Assembly: GCA_002440945.1 (NCBI GenBank)
Contig: DJWG01000011.1
Span: 1-25,809 of the forward strand
Direction of reading: 5' to 3'
DNA: 25,809 bases
Source: Rhodobacteraceae bacterium UBA6236
Lineage (GTDB): Bacteria; Pseudomonadota; Alphaproteobacteria; Rhodobacterales; Rhodobacteraceae
Below are positions 7,525-15,320 of this stretch, one piece after another (within the stretch, counting starts at the first letter, position 1; each line of letters opens with the position of its first letter). The position numbers were made by a program, and so were the translations under genes. The notes beneath the pieces were generated by a model. That model ran no database searches. It had not been told where the DNA came from and saw only the letters and a program-made list of their open reading frames with translations.

Positions 7525-7532
7525 ATGGTTAA
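7525..7532 (-). promoter_or_regulatory. CtrA-like half-site upstream of the VPLPA-CTERM gene
   Basis: The minus strand reads TTAACCAT, the half-site known for the alphaproteobacterial response regulator CtrA, 32 bases before the start codon at 7492. The flanking DNA is AT-richer than average (GTTAACCATTCCC). A single 8-base match is weak evidence; it is listed because CtrA also controls GTA lysis genes in Rhodobacter. Confidence 0.3.
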
Positions 7533-7677
7533 CTACGCACTAAGGCCGGAAAACGACCGCGCTGCGGAGGTTTCGGCGCCTCGCCCGGGGCAACACGGCG
7601 GAATTGCGGCTGCCACCGCAGGATCGGAAACGATCAGCCGCGCCCACCCGAATCGTTTCGCGAGGACGCAAAGCGAT

Positions 7678-8490
7678 TCATGCGGCCTGAAACTGGATGC
7701 TGCGCTTGAGGAACTGCGTCGCATGGTCGCTGACGGCGCGCGGATCGCCCGTGGTCAGGAACTTGGCCTCGGTGCCGGGTCCGCGGAAGTCCGGCCGGCG
7801 TTCCAGATAGTCGGCCAGGCTTTCGGCCACGAGGTTCGCCTGCGAATAGACCTTCACGCCCGCCCCCAGGGCCTCAGCGAAGACCGGCTCCAGAAGCGGG
7901 TAATGGGTGCAGCCAAGGATCGCCGCCTCGGGCTTCGGCATCCGGCGTTTCAACGCCGCGACGTGGCTGCGCACCAGCGCCTCGGCCAGGATCTCGTCGC
8001 CCTGTTCGATCGCATCGACGACCCCACCGCAAGGTTGCGCCTCGACATCGACACCGATCGCGCGGAACGCGAGTTCGCGCTGGAAGGCGCGGCTGGCCAC
8101 CGTCGCGGGCGTGGCGAACAGCGCCACATGCTTCACCGCGACTTCACGCGGCGCGCTGTTGTCGCCCCAGTGCCGTTCGGTCAGCGCCTCGATCAACGGG
8201 ACGAAGACGCCCAGCACCCGCTTGTCCTTTGGCAGCCAGGTTTCCTGCATGCGCTTCAGGGCCGCGGCCGAAGCGGTGTTGCAGGCCAGGACCACCAGAT
8301 CGCAGCCTTCGTTCCACAGCCGTTCGACGCCGCGGCAGGTCAGGTCATAGATGTCATCGGCATCGCGCACCCCGTAGGGCGCATGGGCATTGTCGCCGTA
8401 ATAGACGAAGGGCACCTCGGGCAGACGCTTTTCCACCGCCGCATAGACCGTGAGGCCGCCCAGACCGGAATCGAAAATACCAACCGCCAT
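7678..8490 (-). CDS. murI: Glutamate racemase
   Basis: Cofactor-independent cytoplasmic enzyme that makes D-glutamate for peptidoglycan. The 270-residue product has [11 protein letters not shown] at the N-terminus (Asp7, Ser8), the first catalytic cysteine in VLACNTASA (Cys70) and the second in [10 protein letters not shown] (Cys194, with His196), which together define the two-base active site. The frame is open further upstream, but ATG at 8488-8490 starts exactly at the family N-terminus and has GAGG nearby. Monocistronic as far as can be seen; it diverges from the LysR gene across 315 bases. Confidence 0.96.
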   Translation of the reverse strand: MAVGIFDSGLGGLTVYAAVEKRLPEVPFVYYGDNAHAPYGVRDADDIYDLTCRGVERLWNEGCDLVVLACNTASAAALKRMQETWLPKDKRVLGVFVPLIEALTERHWGDNSAPREVAVKHVALFATPATVASRAFQRELAFRAIGVDVEAQPCGGVVDAIEQGDEILAEALVRSHVAALKRRMPKPEAAILGCTHYPLLEPVFAEALGAGVKVYSQANLVAESLADYLERRPDFRGPGTEAKFLTTGDPRAVSDHATQFLKRSIQFQAA

Positions 8491-8805
8491 CCTGGTCCTC
8501 GCGTCCAAAGCGGGCCCGAAACGGTCTGACCCGGTAGTTTCATACGGACCCCCGCCATCCAGCAAGGGGATGCCAAGGGTCTTGGATCCCGTCCATACGC
8601 CCCGCCGCGCCGGAAATCCATCGCTGTTCCCGTTCCGCCTTCGGATCGAGCTTCCATATCAAATTGTCGGCATCGACCCGGCGTTAAGTCAGTATTCCTG
8701 ACGGTAAATCACGAAATTCATACCAGATACGCATTTGTAGCATAGCTCATCTGGGTGTAAGGAAGCGTCGCACGGGAACAGGCGCAAGAGCCGGAAGGGC
8801 CGCCA
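8491..8805. other. Intergenic region between divergent murI and lysR-type gene
   Basis: No convincing gene. The half nearest murI is GC-rich and featureless to me. The half nearest the LysR gene (about 8660-8770) is AT-richer and likely holds the promoters. It contains a perfect inverted repeat GTCAG-tattc-CTGAC at 8688-8702, a plausible operator, possibly for the adjacent LysR protein. I could not place -35/-10 boxes with confidence. Confidence 0.4.
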
Positions 8806-9711
8806 ATGGATTGGGACAAGCTCAGAATTTTTCACGCGGTGGCCGATGCGGGCAGCCTGACCCACGCGGGCGATGCGCTGCACCTGTCGCAGTCCGCCGT
8901 CAGCCGCCAGATCCGTTCGCTTGAGGAATCGCTCGGAACCACGCTGTTCCACCGCCACGCGCGCGGCCTGATCCTGACCGAACAGGGCGAACTTCTGTTC
9001 GATGCCACCTCGGCGATGAACCGGCGGCTTGAAACCGCGGCAGCCCGCATCCGCGACAGCGAAGAAGAGGTCTTTGGCGAACTCCGCGTCACCACGACGA
9101 CCGGCTTCGGCACCCTCTGGCTCGCGCCGCGGCTGGTGAAGCTTTACGAGAAATACCCCGATCTGAAGATCGACCTCATGCTTGAGGAACGGGTGCTTGA
9201 CCTGCCGATGCGCGAGGCCGACGTGGCGATCCGCATGAAGGAACCCAGCCAGGCCGACCTGATCCGGCGGCGGCTGATGAACATCCGCATGCGGCTTTAT
9301 GCAACGCCGGAATATCTGGCGCAGGCGGGCACACCGCACAGGCTTTCCGATCTGGCGGGCCACCGGCTGATCAGCCAGAACCCGGGCAACACCGCGCAGG
9401 TCGCGGCAGGTCTGGTGCTGGTCAAGGAACTGCAATCGTCGGAGCACCGCTCCTCGCTGACGGTGAACAACTACTTCGGCGTTCTGCAGGCGGTCCTCAA
9501 TCACCTTGGCATCGGCGTCCTGCCCGATTACCTGACCGAGGATTTCCCCGCCCTTGTCCGGGTCATGCCCGATCTGGAAAGCGCCGAGGTCCCGGTCTTC
9601 CTTGCCTACCCCGAAGAGCTGCGGCAGTCGCGCCGGATCTCGGCCTTCCGCGATTTCGTCACCGAAGAAATCATGGCCTATCGCAAGCGCCAGACCGACG
9701 ACACGATCTGA
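8806..9711 (+). CDS. LysR-type transcriptional regulator
   Basis: DNA-binding regulator of 301 residues, the standard LysR length. The N-terminal winged helix reads MDWDKLRIFHAVADAGSLTH, then ALHLSQSAVSRQIRSLEESLG with the recognition helix, and FHRHARGLILTEQGELL. The remainder is a periplasmic-binding-protein-like effector domain (ELRVTTTTGFGTLWLAPRLV and DVAIRMKEPSQADLI). ATG at 8806 has GGAAGGG upstream. Close relatives with this N-terminus are common in Rhodobacteraceae, often, as I recall, beside the thioredoxin reductase gene; that gene is not here, so the target is unknown. It may autoregulate through the inverted repeat at 8688-8702. Confidence 0.92.
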   Translation: MDWDKLRIFHAVADAGSLTHAGDALHLSQSAVSRQIRSLEESLGTTLFHRHARGLILTEQGELLFDATSAMNRRLETAAARIRDSEEEVFGELRVTTTTGFGTLWLAPRLVKLYEKYPDLKIDLMLEERVLDLPMREADVAIRMKEPSQADLIRRRLMNIRMRLYATPEYLAQAGTPHRLSDLAGHRLISQNPGNTAQVAAGLVLVKELQSSEHRSSLTVNNYFGVLQAVLNHLGIGVLPDYLTEDFPALVRVMPDLESAEVPVFLAYPEELRQSRRISAFRDFVTEEIMAYRKRQTDDTI

Positions 9712-9770
9712 CCAGAGCAAGCCATGCAACCCGCGCATAGCGGCCATGCTGCACCTGCAGCATTTTGGAC

Positions 9771-9799
9771 TTGAAAGCGGGGCTCAACGCCCATAAATC
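9771..9799 (+). promoter_or_regulatory. Putative promoter of the candidate sRNA
   Basis: TTGAAA (9771-9776), a 17-base spacer and TAAATC (9794-9799). The -35 box and spacing are good; the -10 box is weak. It would place the start near 9806, just before the sRNA-like segment. Pattern-based only. Confidence 0.3.
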
Positions 9800-9805
9800 C
9801 AGCTT

Positions 9806-9888
9806 CGAGAGGAACGGTTGAGTAACTTCCCGGGCCTTTCATACCTCCCTGTTGGACTTGGGCCGAGCTTTGTCTCGGCCTTTTTTTT
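9806..9888 (+). ncRNA. Candidate trans-acting small RNA with anti-Shine-Dalgarno segment
   Basis: About 83 bases with the layout of a regulatory sRNA. A 5' hairpin has GGAA and GTT (9811-9819, CG bulge between) pairing with AACTTCC (9824-9830) around a GAGT loop. A linker follows with no obvious local partner for its pyrimidine-rich CCTCCC (9844-9849), complementary to ribosome binding sites. A perfect terminator with eight T closes it. The linker pattern recalls anti-Shine-Dalgarno sRNAs of alphaproteobacteria (suhB/alpha-r14-like families), but I cannot assign the family without a covariance search. It could alternatively be the 3' UTR of the LysR mRNA, processed or not. Confidence 0.5.
9861..9888 (+). 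terminator. Rho-independent terminator
   Basis: GGCCGAG (9861-9867), loop CTTTGT, CTCGGCC (9874-9880), then eight T (9881-9888). A textbook intrinsic terminator ending the candidate sRNA and possibly the LysR transcript. Confidence 0.92.
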
Positions 9889-9897
9889 GCTTGCAGC

Positions 9898-9942
9898 CCG
9901 CTTTCGGTCGCCGGCCGTTTCGCAACCTGCCGGCGAAAGCGG
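9898..9942. repeat. Imperfect inverted repeat upstream of purL
   Basis: CCGCTTTCG plus CCGGC on the left pair with GCCGGCGAAAGCGG on the right (9929-9942), with a four-base GTCG bulge in the left arm and a 13-base loop. It starts only 10 bases after the terminator T-run. It lacks a T-run, so it is not a second terminator; possible protein site or leader structure. Confidence 0.35.
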
Positions 9943-10110
9943 CAGCATTCCTGAAAATCCGGGCAAGTCCCCCGCCCCATGGCGCCAGACGCATGGCTGC
10001 CGCTGGCAGGGCCCTTGAACGCCCCATCGTTTCCGCGAAGCCTTGGCCCTTTCGTTTGCGCCCCGATTGCCCTATGAGGCCGCTTCAGGCAGCAGCGGCG
10101 AGGGACGGCC

Positions 10111-12270
10111 ATGAAAGAACCCCAGATCACACAAGACCTGATCGCGGCACATGGGCTGAAACCCGATGAATACGACCGCCTGCTGGGCATCATCGGGCGC
10201 GAGCCGACCTTCACCGAACTCGGCATCTTCTCGGCCATGTGGAACGAACATTGTTCCTACAAATCGTCGAAGAAATGGCTCCGCACGTTGCATACCACCG
10301 GCCCGCAGGTGATCTGCGGCCCCGGCGAAAACGCGGGCGTCGTCGATATCGGCGATGGCCAGGCGGTCATCTTCAAGATGGAAAGCCACAACCACCCCTC
10401 CTACATCGAACCGCATCAGGGCGCGGCGACCGGCGTCGGCGGCATCCTGCGCGACGTCTTCACCATGGGCGCGCGTCCCATCGCGGCGATGGACAGCCTG
10501 TCCTTCGGCGTGCCGGATCACCCGAAGACCTCGCATCTGGTCAAGGGCGTGGTCGAAGGGATCGGCAGCTACGGCAATGCCTTCGGCGTCCCGAACGTCG
10601 GCGGCGAGGTGCGCTTCCACCGCGCCTATAACGGCAACTGCCTTGTGAACGCCTTCGCGGCGGGCCTCGCGGATGCCGACAAGATCTTCTATTCCGCCGC
10701 CAGCGGTGTCGGCATGCCGGTCGTCTATCTGGGCGCCAAGACCGGGCGTGATGGCGTGGGCGGGGCCACCATGGCCAGCGCCGAGTTTGACGACACGATC
10801 GAGGAAAAGCGCCCGACCGTGCAGGTGGGCGACCCCTTCACCGAAAAGCGCCTGCTGGAAGCCTGCCTGGAACTGATGGCCTCGGACAGCGTGATATCGA
10901 TCCAGGACATGGGCGCGGCGGGGCTGACCTGTTCGGCCGTCGAGATGGGCGACAAGGGCGGCCTTGGGATCAAGCTGCAACTTGACGACGTGCCGCAGCG
11001 CGAAGCCAGGATGACCGCCTATGAAATGATGCTGTCCGAATCCCAGGAACGGATGCTCATGGTCCTGAAGCCCGAAAAAGAGGCCGAGGCAAGGGCGATC
11101 TTCGAAAAATGGGATCTGGATTTCGCGATCATCGGCGAAACCATCGCCGAAGACCGCTTCCTGATCCTGCACGGCAACGAGGTGAAGGCCGACCTGCCGC
11201 TGTCGAAACTGTCGTCCAGCGCGCCGGAATATGACCGCCCCTGGGTCGAACCCGCCGCCGCCCCCACCCTGGGCGAGGTGCCCGCCATCGGCGCCATCGC
11301 CGGGCTTCGCGCCCTGATCGGCAGCGTGAACCATGCCCACAAATCCTGGGTCTGGGAACAATACGACACCCAGGTCGGCGCCGATACGCTGGTCACGCCG
11401 GGCCTTGGCGCGGGCGTCGTGCGCGTCCACGGCACCGACAAGGCGCTGGCCTTCACCAGCGACGTGACCCCGCGCTACGTCCGCGCCAACCCTTTCGAAG
11501 GCGGCAAGCAGGCCGTGGCCGAGGCTTGGCGGAACCTGACCGCCAAGGGCGCGCTGCCGCTGGCCGCGACCGACAACCTGAATTTTGGCAACCCCGAAAA
11601 GCCCGAGATCATGGGCCAGTTCGTCGGCGCGATCAAAGGCATCGACGCGGCCTGCCGGGCGCTTGATTTCCCGATCGTGTCGGGCAATGTCTCGCTTTAC
11701 AACGAAACCGATGGCAAGGGCATCCTGCCGACGCCCACCATCGGCGCGGTGGGGCTTCTGGCCTCGACCGCCGACCTGATCGCGGGACGACCGGCGATGG
11801 GTGACCTTGCGGTGCTGATCGGCGCGGAAGGCAGCCATCTGGGCCAGTCGGCGCTGCTGGCCGAAGCCTTCGGGATCGAATCCGGTGACGCCCCGCACGT
11901 CGATCTGGCGGCCGAACGCAAGCACGGTGACTTCCTGCGCGCCAACCGCAAGCTCGTCAAAGCCGCGACCGACCTGTCGGACGGCGGCCTGGCGCTGGCC
12001 GCCTTCGAGATGGCCGAGGCCGCCGGCTTGGGCGTCACGCTGGAAGCCGATACCATTCCGGCGCTGTTCGGCGAAGATCAGGCGCGCTATCTGGTCGCCA
12101 CCGACGCCGCCGGGGCCGAGGCCCTGATCGCCGCCGGAAAAGCCGCCGGGGTGCCGGTCGCGGTCGCTGGCAGCTTCGGCGGAACCGAGGTGCGCTTCGG
12201 CAGCGATGCAGCGCCCCTGGCCGATCTTTCGGCGCTCTATCGTGGCGCTTTTGAAGCGGCGATAGCCTGA
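10111..12270 (+). CDS. purL: Phosphoribosylformylglycinamidine synthase subunit II
   Basis: ATP-dependent amidation of FGAR to FGAM in purine synthesis, acting in the PurL-PurQ-PurS complex. The 719-residue product is the small bacterial type without a glutaminase domain. Recognisable parts are [15 protein letters not shown] (His47), [19 protein letters not shown] (about 90-108, Mg-ATP and substrate site), [18 protein letters not shown] and [16 protein letters not shown] in the second half. ATG at 10111 is preceded by GAGGGA. purQ and purS are not adjacent. A clean intrinsic terminator follows at 12277-12306, so purL looks like the end of its transcript. Confidence 0.97.
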   Translation: MKEPQITQDLIAAHGLKPDEYDRLLGIIGREPTFTELGIFSAMWNEHCSYKSSKKWLRTLHTTGPQVICGPGENAGVVDIGDGQAVIFKMESHNHPSYIEPHQGAATGVGGILRDVFTMGARPIAAMDSLSFGVPDHPKTSHLVKGVVEGIGSYGNAFGVPNVGGEVRFHRAYNGNCLVNAFAAGLADADKIFYSAASGVGMPVVYLGAKTGRDGVGGATMASAEFDDTIEEKRPTVQVGDPFTEKRLLEACLELMASDSVISIQDMGAAGLTCSAVEMGDKGGLGIKLQLDDVPQREARMTAYEMMLSESQERMLMVLKPEKEAEARAIFEKWDLDFAIIGETIAEDRFLILHGNEVKADLPLSKLSSSAPEYDRPWVEPAAAPTLGEVPAIGAIAGLRALIGSVNHAHKSWVWEQYDTQVGADTLVTPGLGAGVVRVHGTDKALAFTSDVTPRYVRANPFEGGKQAVAEAWRNLTAKGALPLAATDNLNFGNPEKPEIMGQFVGAIKGIDAACRALDFPIVSGNVSLYNETDGKGILPTPTIGAVGLLASTADLIAGRPAMGDLAVLIGAEGSHLGQSALLAEAFGIESGDAPHVDLAAERKHGDFLRANRKLVKAATDLSDGGLALAAFEMAEAAGLGVTLEADTIPALFGEDQARYLVATDAAGAEALIAAGKAAGVPVAVAGSFGGTEVRFGSDAAPLADLSALYRGAFEAAIA

Positions 12271-12276
12271 TCCCTC

Positions 12277-12306
12277 ACCGGCGCCCACGGGCGCCGGTTT
12301 CGTTTT
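12277..12306 (+). terminator. Rho-independent terminator of purL
   Basis: ACCGGCGCC (12277-12285), loop CACG, GGCGCCGGT (12290-12298), then TTTCGTTTT. It begins 7 bases after the purL stop codon. The T-run is interrupted once but the stem is very strong. Confidence 0.88.
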
Positions 12307-12369
12307 CCGCACCCGGAAGCCGCCCCGATGCGGCCTGATCTGGCGCAAACCATTTCACGCGTGTGACCC

Positions 12370-12741
12370 ATGTCCAGCCCCCGCCATTCCACTCCCGGCC
12401 TCAGGCTCCGCATCGTCTTTCCGGGCGGCGCCTGGATCGGACCCGGCAAGGCGGACCTGCTGGCGGGCATCGCCGAGACAGGATCGATCCTCAAGGCCGG
12501 GCAGCGGATGGGGATGGGCTACAAACGCGCCTGGGGTCTGGTCGAGGCGCTGAACACCATGTTCGCCGCCCCCCTGATCGCCACGACCCGCGGCGGCGCA
12601 TCGGGCGGCGGCGCCAGCCTGACCGAGACTGGCGCGCAAGTCCTGCATCACTACCGAAAGGCCGAAGCCGCTGCCGCCCGTGCCGCAGCAGATCCGGTCG
12701 CAGCGCTTTTGGGGCTTACCGTTATATCCGGCAAGAAATAA
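12370..12741 (+). CDS. ModE-like winged-helix protein, DNA-binding domain only
   Basis: Predicted regulator of molybdate genes, 123 residues. It matches the N-terminal ModE domain: LRIVFPGGAWIGPGKADLL, IAETGSILKAGQRMGMGYKR (helix-turn-helix), AWGLVEALN and GGASGGGASLTETGAQVL, ending in YRKAEA. The C-terminal Mop/TOBE molybdate-binding domains of full ModE are absent, so how it senses molybdate is unclear. ATG at 12370; no strong ribosome binding site. Its stop codon lies inside the first of two Mo-box-like palindromes (12720-12743). The next gene, modA, starts 56 bases later, so it probably represses modABC and may be separately transcribed. Confidence 0.85.
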   Translation: MSSPRHSTPGLRLRIVFPGGAWIGPGKADLLAGIAETGSILKAGQRMGMGYKRAWGLVEALNTMFAAPLIATTRGGASGGGASLTETGAQVLHHYRKAEAAAARAAADPVAALLGLTVISGKK

Positions 12742-12743
12742 CG
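12720..12743. promoter_or_regulatory. Mo-box-like palindrome 1
   Basis: CGTTAT (12720-12725), 12 bases, ATAACG (12738-12743), a perfect inverted repeat with an AT-rich core start (CGTTATATCCG). It resembles ModE/MopA-type operators, which have CGTTAT and ATAACG arms. It overlaps the last codons and stop of the ModE-like gene. Confidence 0.7.
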
Positions 12744-12764
12744 CTTGATGATCCGCGCACGGAC

Positions 12765-12788
12765 CGTTATATCCGCTCAGACATAACG
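12765..12788. promoter_or_regulatory. Mo-box-like palindrome 2
   Basis: CGTTAT (12765-12770), 12 bases, ATAACG (12783-12788). Arms, spacing and the first 11 bases (CGTTATATCCG) are identical to palindrome 1, exactly 45 bases away. Its right arm runs into the modA ribosome binding site (CGGAGA), 10 bases before the ATG, so bound protein would block expression. Confidence 0.75.
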
Positions 12789-12797
12789 GAGACTCCC

Positions 12798-13553
12798 ATG
12801 TCCTTCCCGAAATTCGCGCTTCTGGCGGGCCTCGTGCTGCCGACCATCGCCCTGCCCACCCTCGCCTCTGCCGACACCGCGCTGGTCGCCGTCGCCACCA
12901 ATTTCGTCAAACCGGCAGAACGGATCGCGGCGGATTACAAGGCCGCCTCGGGCCATGAAATCAGCATAAGCGGCGGGGCAACGGGCAAGCTTTACGCACA
13001 GATCAGCGAAGGCGCGCCCTATGATGCCTTCCTGTCTGCCGACGCCAAGACGCCCGAGAAACTGGTGACTGACGGCACGGGCGTGGGCCAACCTTTCGCC
13101 TATGCTACGGGAACGCTGGTCCTGTGGTCGGCCGACCCCTCGATTGACCTGTCTGACCCCAAGGCCGCACTGACCGCGGCGCGCCATGTGGCGATGGCCA
13201 ACCCCGAACTTGCGCCCTACGGCAAGGCGGCGGCGGAAACGCTCGACACGCTCGGGATGCGCGATGCGGTGGCCGACAAGACCGTCACCGGCGAAAACAT
13301 CGGCCAGACCCAGACCATGGTCGCCTCCCACGCCGCCGAGATCGGCTTTGTCGCCGCTTCGGGTCTGGTGGGCGTGGCGGAAGCCGGTGCGCGCTGGGAC
13401 GTCCCGGCAGAGATGCATGGCCCGATCACCCAAGGGGCGGTGCTTCTGAAGCACGGCGAAGACAACCGGGCGGCGCAGGGCTTTCTTGACTACCTGAAGT
13501 CAGACGCGGCAAAAGCCGTCATCCAGGATTTCGGCTACGGAACGGGGAACTGA
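12798..13553 (+). CDS. modA: Molybdate ABC transporter substrate-binding protein
   Basis: Periplasmic molybdate (and tungstate) binding protein of 251 residues, normal ModA length. A signal peptide is visible (FALLAGLVLPTIALPTLASA, about 5-24), with mature start DTALVAVATNF. Family motifs are SGGATGKLYAQISEGAPYDAF, YATGTLVLWS and the C-terminal region with LKSDAAKAVIQDFGYG. ATG at 12798 has CGGAGA 7 bases upstream; the frame is open before it but that part carries no homology. First gene of modABC, under two Mo-box-like palindromes. Confidence 0.95.
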   Translation: MSFPKFALLAGLVLPTIALPTLASADTALVAVATNFVKPAERIAADYKAASGHEISISGGATGKLYAQISEGAPYDAFLSADAKTPEKLVTDGTGVGQPFAYATGTLVLWSADPSIDLSDPKAALTAARHVAMANPELAPYGKAAAETLDTLGMRDAVADKTVTGENIGQTQTMVASHAAEIGFVAASGLVGVAEAGARWDVPAEMHGPITQGAVLLKHGEDNRAAQGFLDYLKSDAAKAVIQDFGYGTGN

Positions 13554-13554
13554 C

Positions 13555-14223
13555 CTGCCTGACCTCGGACCTCTCTGGCTAACTCTGCGGCTGGCGGCGC
13601 TGGTGACCATCCTCTTGCTGGTCTTCGGCACGCCGCTGGCCTGGTGGCTGTCGCGCAGCCGAAGCCGCCTGCGTCCGGTGATCGAAGCGATCACCGCCCT
13701 GCCCCTTGTCCTGCCGCCCACGGTGCTGGGATTCTACCTGCTACTGGCCTTCAATCCCCGTTCGCCGCTGGGCGCGGTCTGGATCGGGCTGACCGGCCAG
13801 ACGCTGACCTTTTCCTTCGCCGGGCTGGTCCTCGCCTCGCTCATCTATTCGCTGCCCTTCACCGTGCAGCCGCTGCAAGCCGCCTTCGCCCAGGTGGGCC
13901 GCGCGCCCCTTGAAGCCGCGGCAAGCCTCGGGGCCTCGCCGCTCGATGCCTTCCTGTCGGTGGCAAGCCCGCTTGCCTTTCGCGGCTACCTTTCGGCGGC
14001 GGTGCTGACCTTCGCCCATACTTTGGGCGAATTCGGCGTCGTGCTGATGGTCGGCGGCAATATCGCCGGCAAGACCCGCGTCGTTTCCATCGCCATCTAC
14101 GAACAGGTCGAGACGCTGGAATACGCCCAGGCGCATGTGCTGTCGGTCATTCTGGTGGCGCTGTCCTTCGTCACGCTCCTCCTGCTTTACCTGCTGAACG
14201 GCCGGGGGCTCGGCGGGCGATGA
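13555..14223 (+). CDS. modB: Molybdate ABC transporter permease
   Basis: Inner-membrane channel of the molybdate importer. The permease core is clear: ITALPLVLPPTVLGFYLL, later EAAASLGASPLDAFLSVASP (the coupling EAA loop contacting ModC), and GEFGVVLMVGGNIAGKTRVV. The start is uncertain. No ATG exists; GTG at 13603 would give 206 residues and remove half of the first membrane helix. The same frame continues upstream through LWLTLRLAALVTILLLVFG to CTG at 13555, which has GGGGA 7 bases ahead, directly after the modA stop, and gives 222 residues, near the family length. I prefer CTG. It overlaps modC by 4 bases (ATGA). Confidence 0.88.
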   Translation: MPDLGPLWLTLRLAALVTILLLVFGTPLAWWLSRSRSRLRPVIEAITALPLVLPPTVLGFYLLLAFNPRSPLGAVWIGLTGQTLTFSFAGLVLASLIYSLPFTVQPLQAAFAQVGRAPLEAAASLGASPLDAFLSVASPLAFRGYLSAAVLTFAHTLGEFGVVLMVGGNIAGKTRVVSIAIYEQVETLEYAQAHVLSVILVALSFVTLLLLYLLNGRGLGGR

Positions 14224-15275
14224 GGCTTGATCTCGACCTTCGGATTGACCGGCAGGGCTTTGGCCTCCACGCCGCCCATGAACGCGATCTGCGCGGCCTG
14301 ACCGCCATCTTCGGCCCCAGCGGAACGGGGAAGACGACGCTTCTGCGCCTGATCGGCGGGTTCGAACGGGGGCGCGGGCACCTGCGCTTCGGCGCCCTCG
14401 ACTGGCAGTCGGACCGGCACTTCACCCCGCCCCATCGCCGCCGCATCGCCACCGTCTTCCAGGAGGCCCGGCTGTTCCCGCACCTCGACGTGGCCGGAAA
14501 CCTTGCCTATGCCGCCCGCCGCGCCGGGACCGAAGCCCGGGTCCGCGCTCTGGCCGACCGCTTCGGCGTGACCCCGCTTCTGTCGCGCCCGGTCAGCGGC
14601 CTTTCGGGCGGCGAATCCCAGCGGGTGGCGCTTGCGCGTGCCCTGCTGACCGATCCGGTGCTGATCCTGATGGACGAGCCGCTGTCCGCGCTTGATGCCG
14701 GTGCCCGCGCCGCGATCCTGCCGCTGATCGAGGAACTGCGCGACGATGGCCCCGCGCCGATCCTGTACGTCAGCCATTCCCGGGCCGAGGTCGCGCGGCT
14801 GGCCGACCGGATCATGCTGGTGGGCGATGGAAGGATCGTCGATGAAGGCCCCGCACCCGCCCTTCTGCCGCGCATCCTCGACCAAGACACGGATGAACTG
14901 AGCATCCTGACCGTCACCCTGGCCAAGGCCGAGCCTGACGGGCTCAGGCCGCTTCTCTATCCCGGCGGGCAGCTTCTGGTGCCGGATTTTCCGGGGCAGG
15001 CAGGCCGCAAGACCCGCATCGCCATCCATGCCCGCGACGTGATGCTGGCGCGGGGCGAGGCCGCCGACCTGGCCGGGCGTCTTTCGGCCCTGAACGTCAT
15101 CCCGGCGCGGGTGGCCGAGGTGCGGGTGCAGGGCGGCTCTGCCCGCGTGACGCTCGACGCCCCCGCGCTGCGACTGGTGGCCCGCGTCACCGCCCGATCG
15201 GCCCGGGCGCTTGATCTGCACGCGGGCGCGGAATGCCTTGCGCTGATCAAATCCGTGGCGCTTCTGGGGGACTGA
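14220..15275 (+). CDS. modC: Molybdate ABC transporter ATP-binding protein
   Basis: ATPase driving molybdate import, 351 residues. Walker A GPSGTGKT (32-39), Q-loop VFQEARLFPHLD (Gln81), signature LSGGESQ (128-134), Walker B LILMDEP (148-154) and switch His186 (YVSHSR) are all intact. The C-terminal third, after about 285, is a TOBE/Mop-like domain (LNVIPARVAEVRVQGGSARV), which binds molybdate in some ModC proteins and allows feedback inhibition. ATG at 14220 overlaps the modB stop. Last gene of modABC; cbiX begins 45 bases later on the same strand and could be cotranscribed. Confidence 0.95.
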   Translation: MRLDLDLRIDRQGFGLHAAHERDLRGLTAIFGPSGTGKTTLLRLIGGFERGRGHLRFGALDWQSDRHFTPPHRRRIATVFQEARLFPHLDVAGNLAYAARRAGTEARVRALADRFGVTPLLSRPVSGLSGGESQRVALARALLTDPVLILMDEPLSALDAGARAAILPLIEELRDDGPAPILYVSHSRAEVARLADRIMLVGDGRIVDEGPAPALLPRILDQDTDELSILTVTLAKAEPDGLRPLLYPGGQLLVPDFPGQAGRKTRIAIHARDVMLARGEAADLAGRLSALNVIPARVAEVRVQGGSARVTLDAPALRLVARVTARSARALDLHAGAECLALIKSVALLGD

Positions 15276-15320
15276 GCCAGCCCGCTGGCAGCGGCGCGCG
15301 AGGCCCGCTAGGATCGCCCC

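Larger units (their letters stand above)
9712..10110. other. Intergenic region between the LysR gene and purL
   Basis: No protein gene is evident. It holds a candidate small RNA with its own promoter-like boxes and terminator (9771-9888), then a large imperfect hairpin at 9898-9942. The last 150 bases lead to purL, whose ATG has GAGGGA 7 bases upstream. I could not identify the purL promoter or a purine-responsive riboswitch. Confidence 0.5.

Noticed and set aside
5060..7543. An 827-codon open frame on the plus strand
   Set aside because: It lies antisense to ccmE, argC, thpR and a VPLPA gene. Its composition (Arg, Gln, His and Gly rich) is that of a shadow frame in GC-rich DNA, and the minus-strand genes have full family motifs.
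7622..7659. Hairpins GATCG-GAAA-CGATC and GAAACGAT...ATCGTTTC after murI as a terminator
   Set aside because: No T-run on the minus strand and two mutually exclusive foldings; left unannotated.
10072..12348. A 758-codon open frame on the minus strand
   Set aside because: Fully antisense to purL, which is unmistakable. No family features in the opposite frame.
12356..12363. CACGCGTG palindrome just before the ModE-like ATG as an operator
   Set aside because: Eight-base GC-rich palindromes are common in this DNA and it does not resemble a Mo-box.
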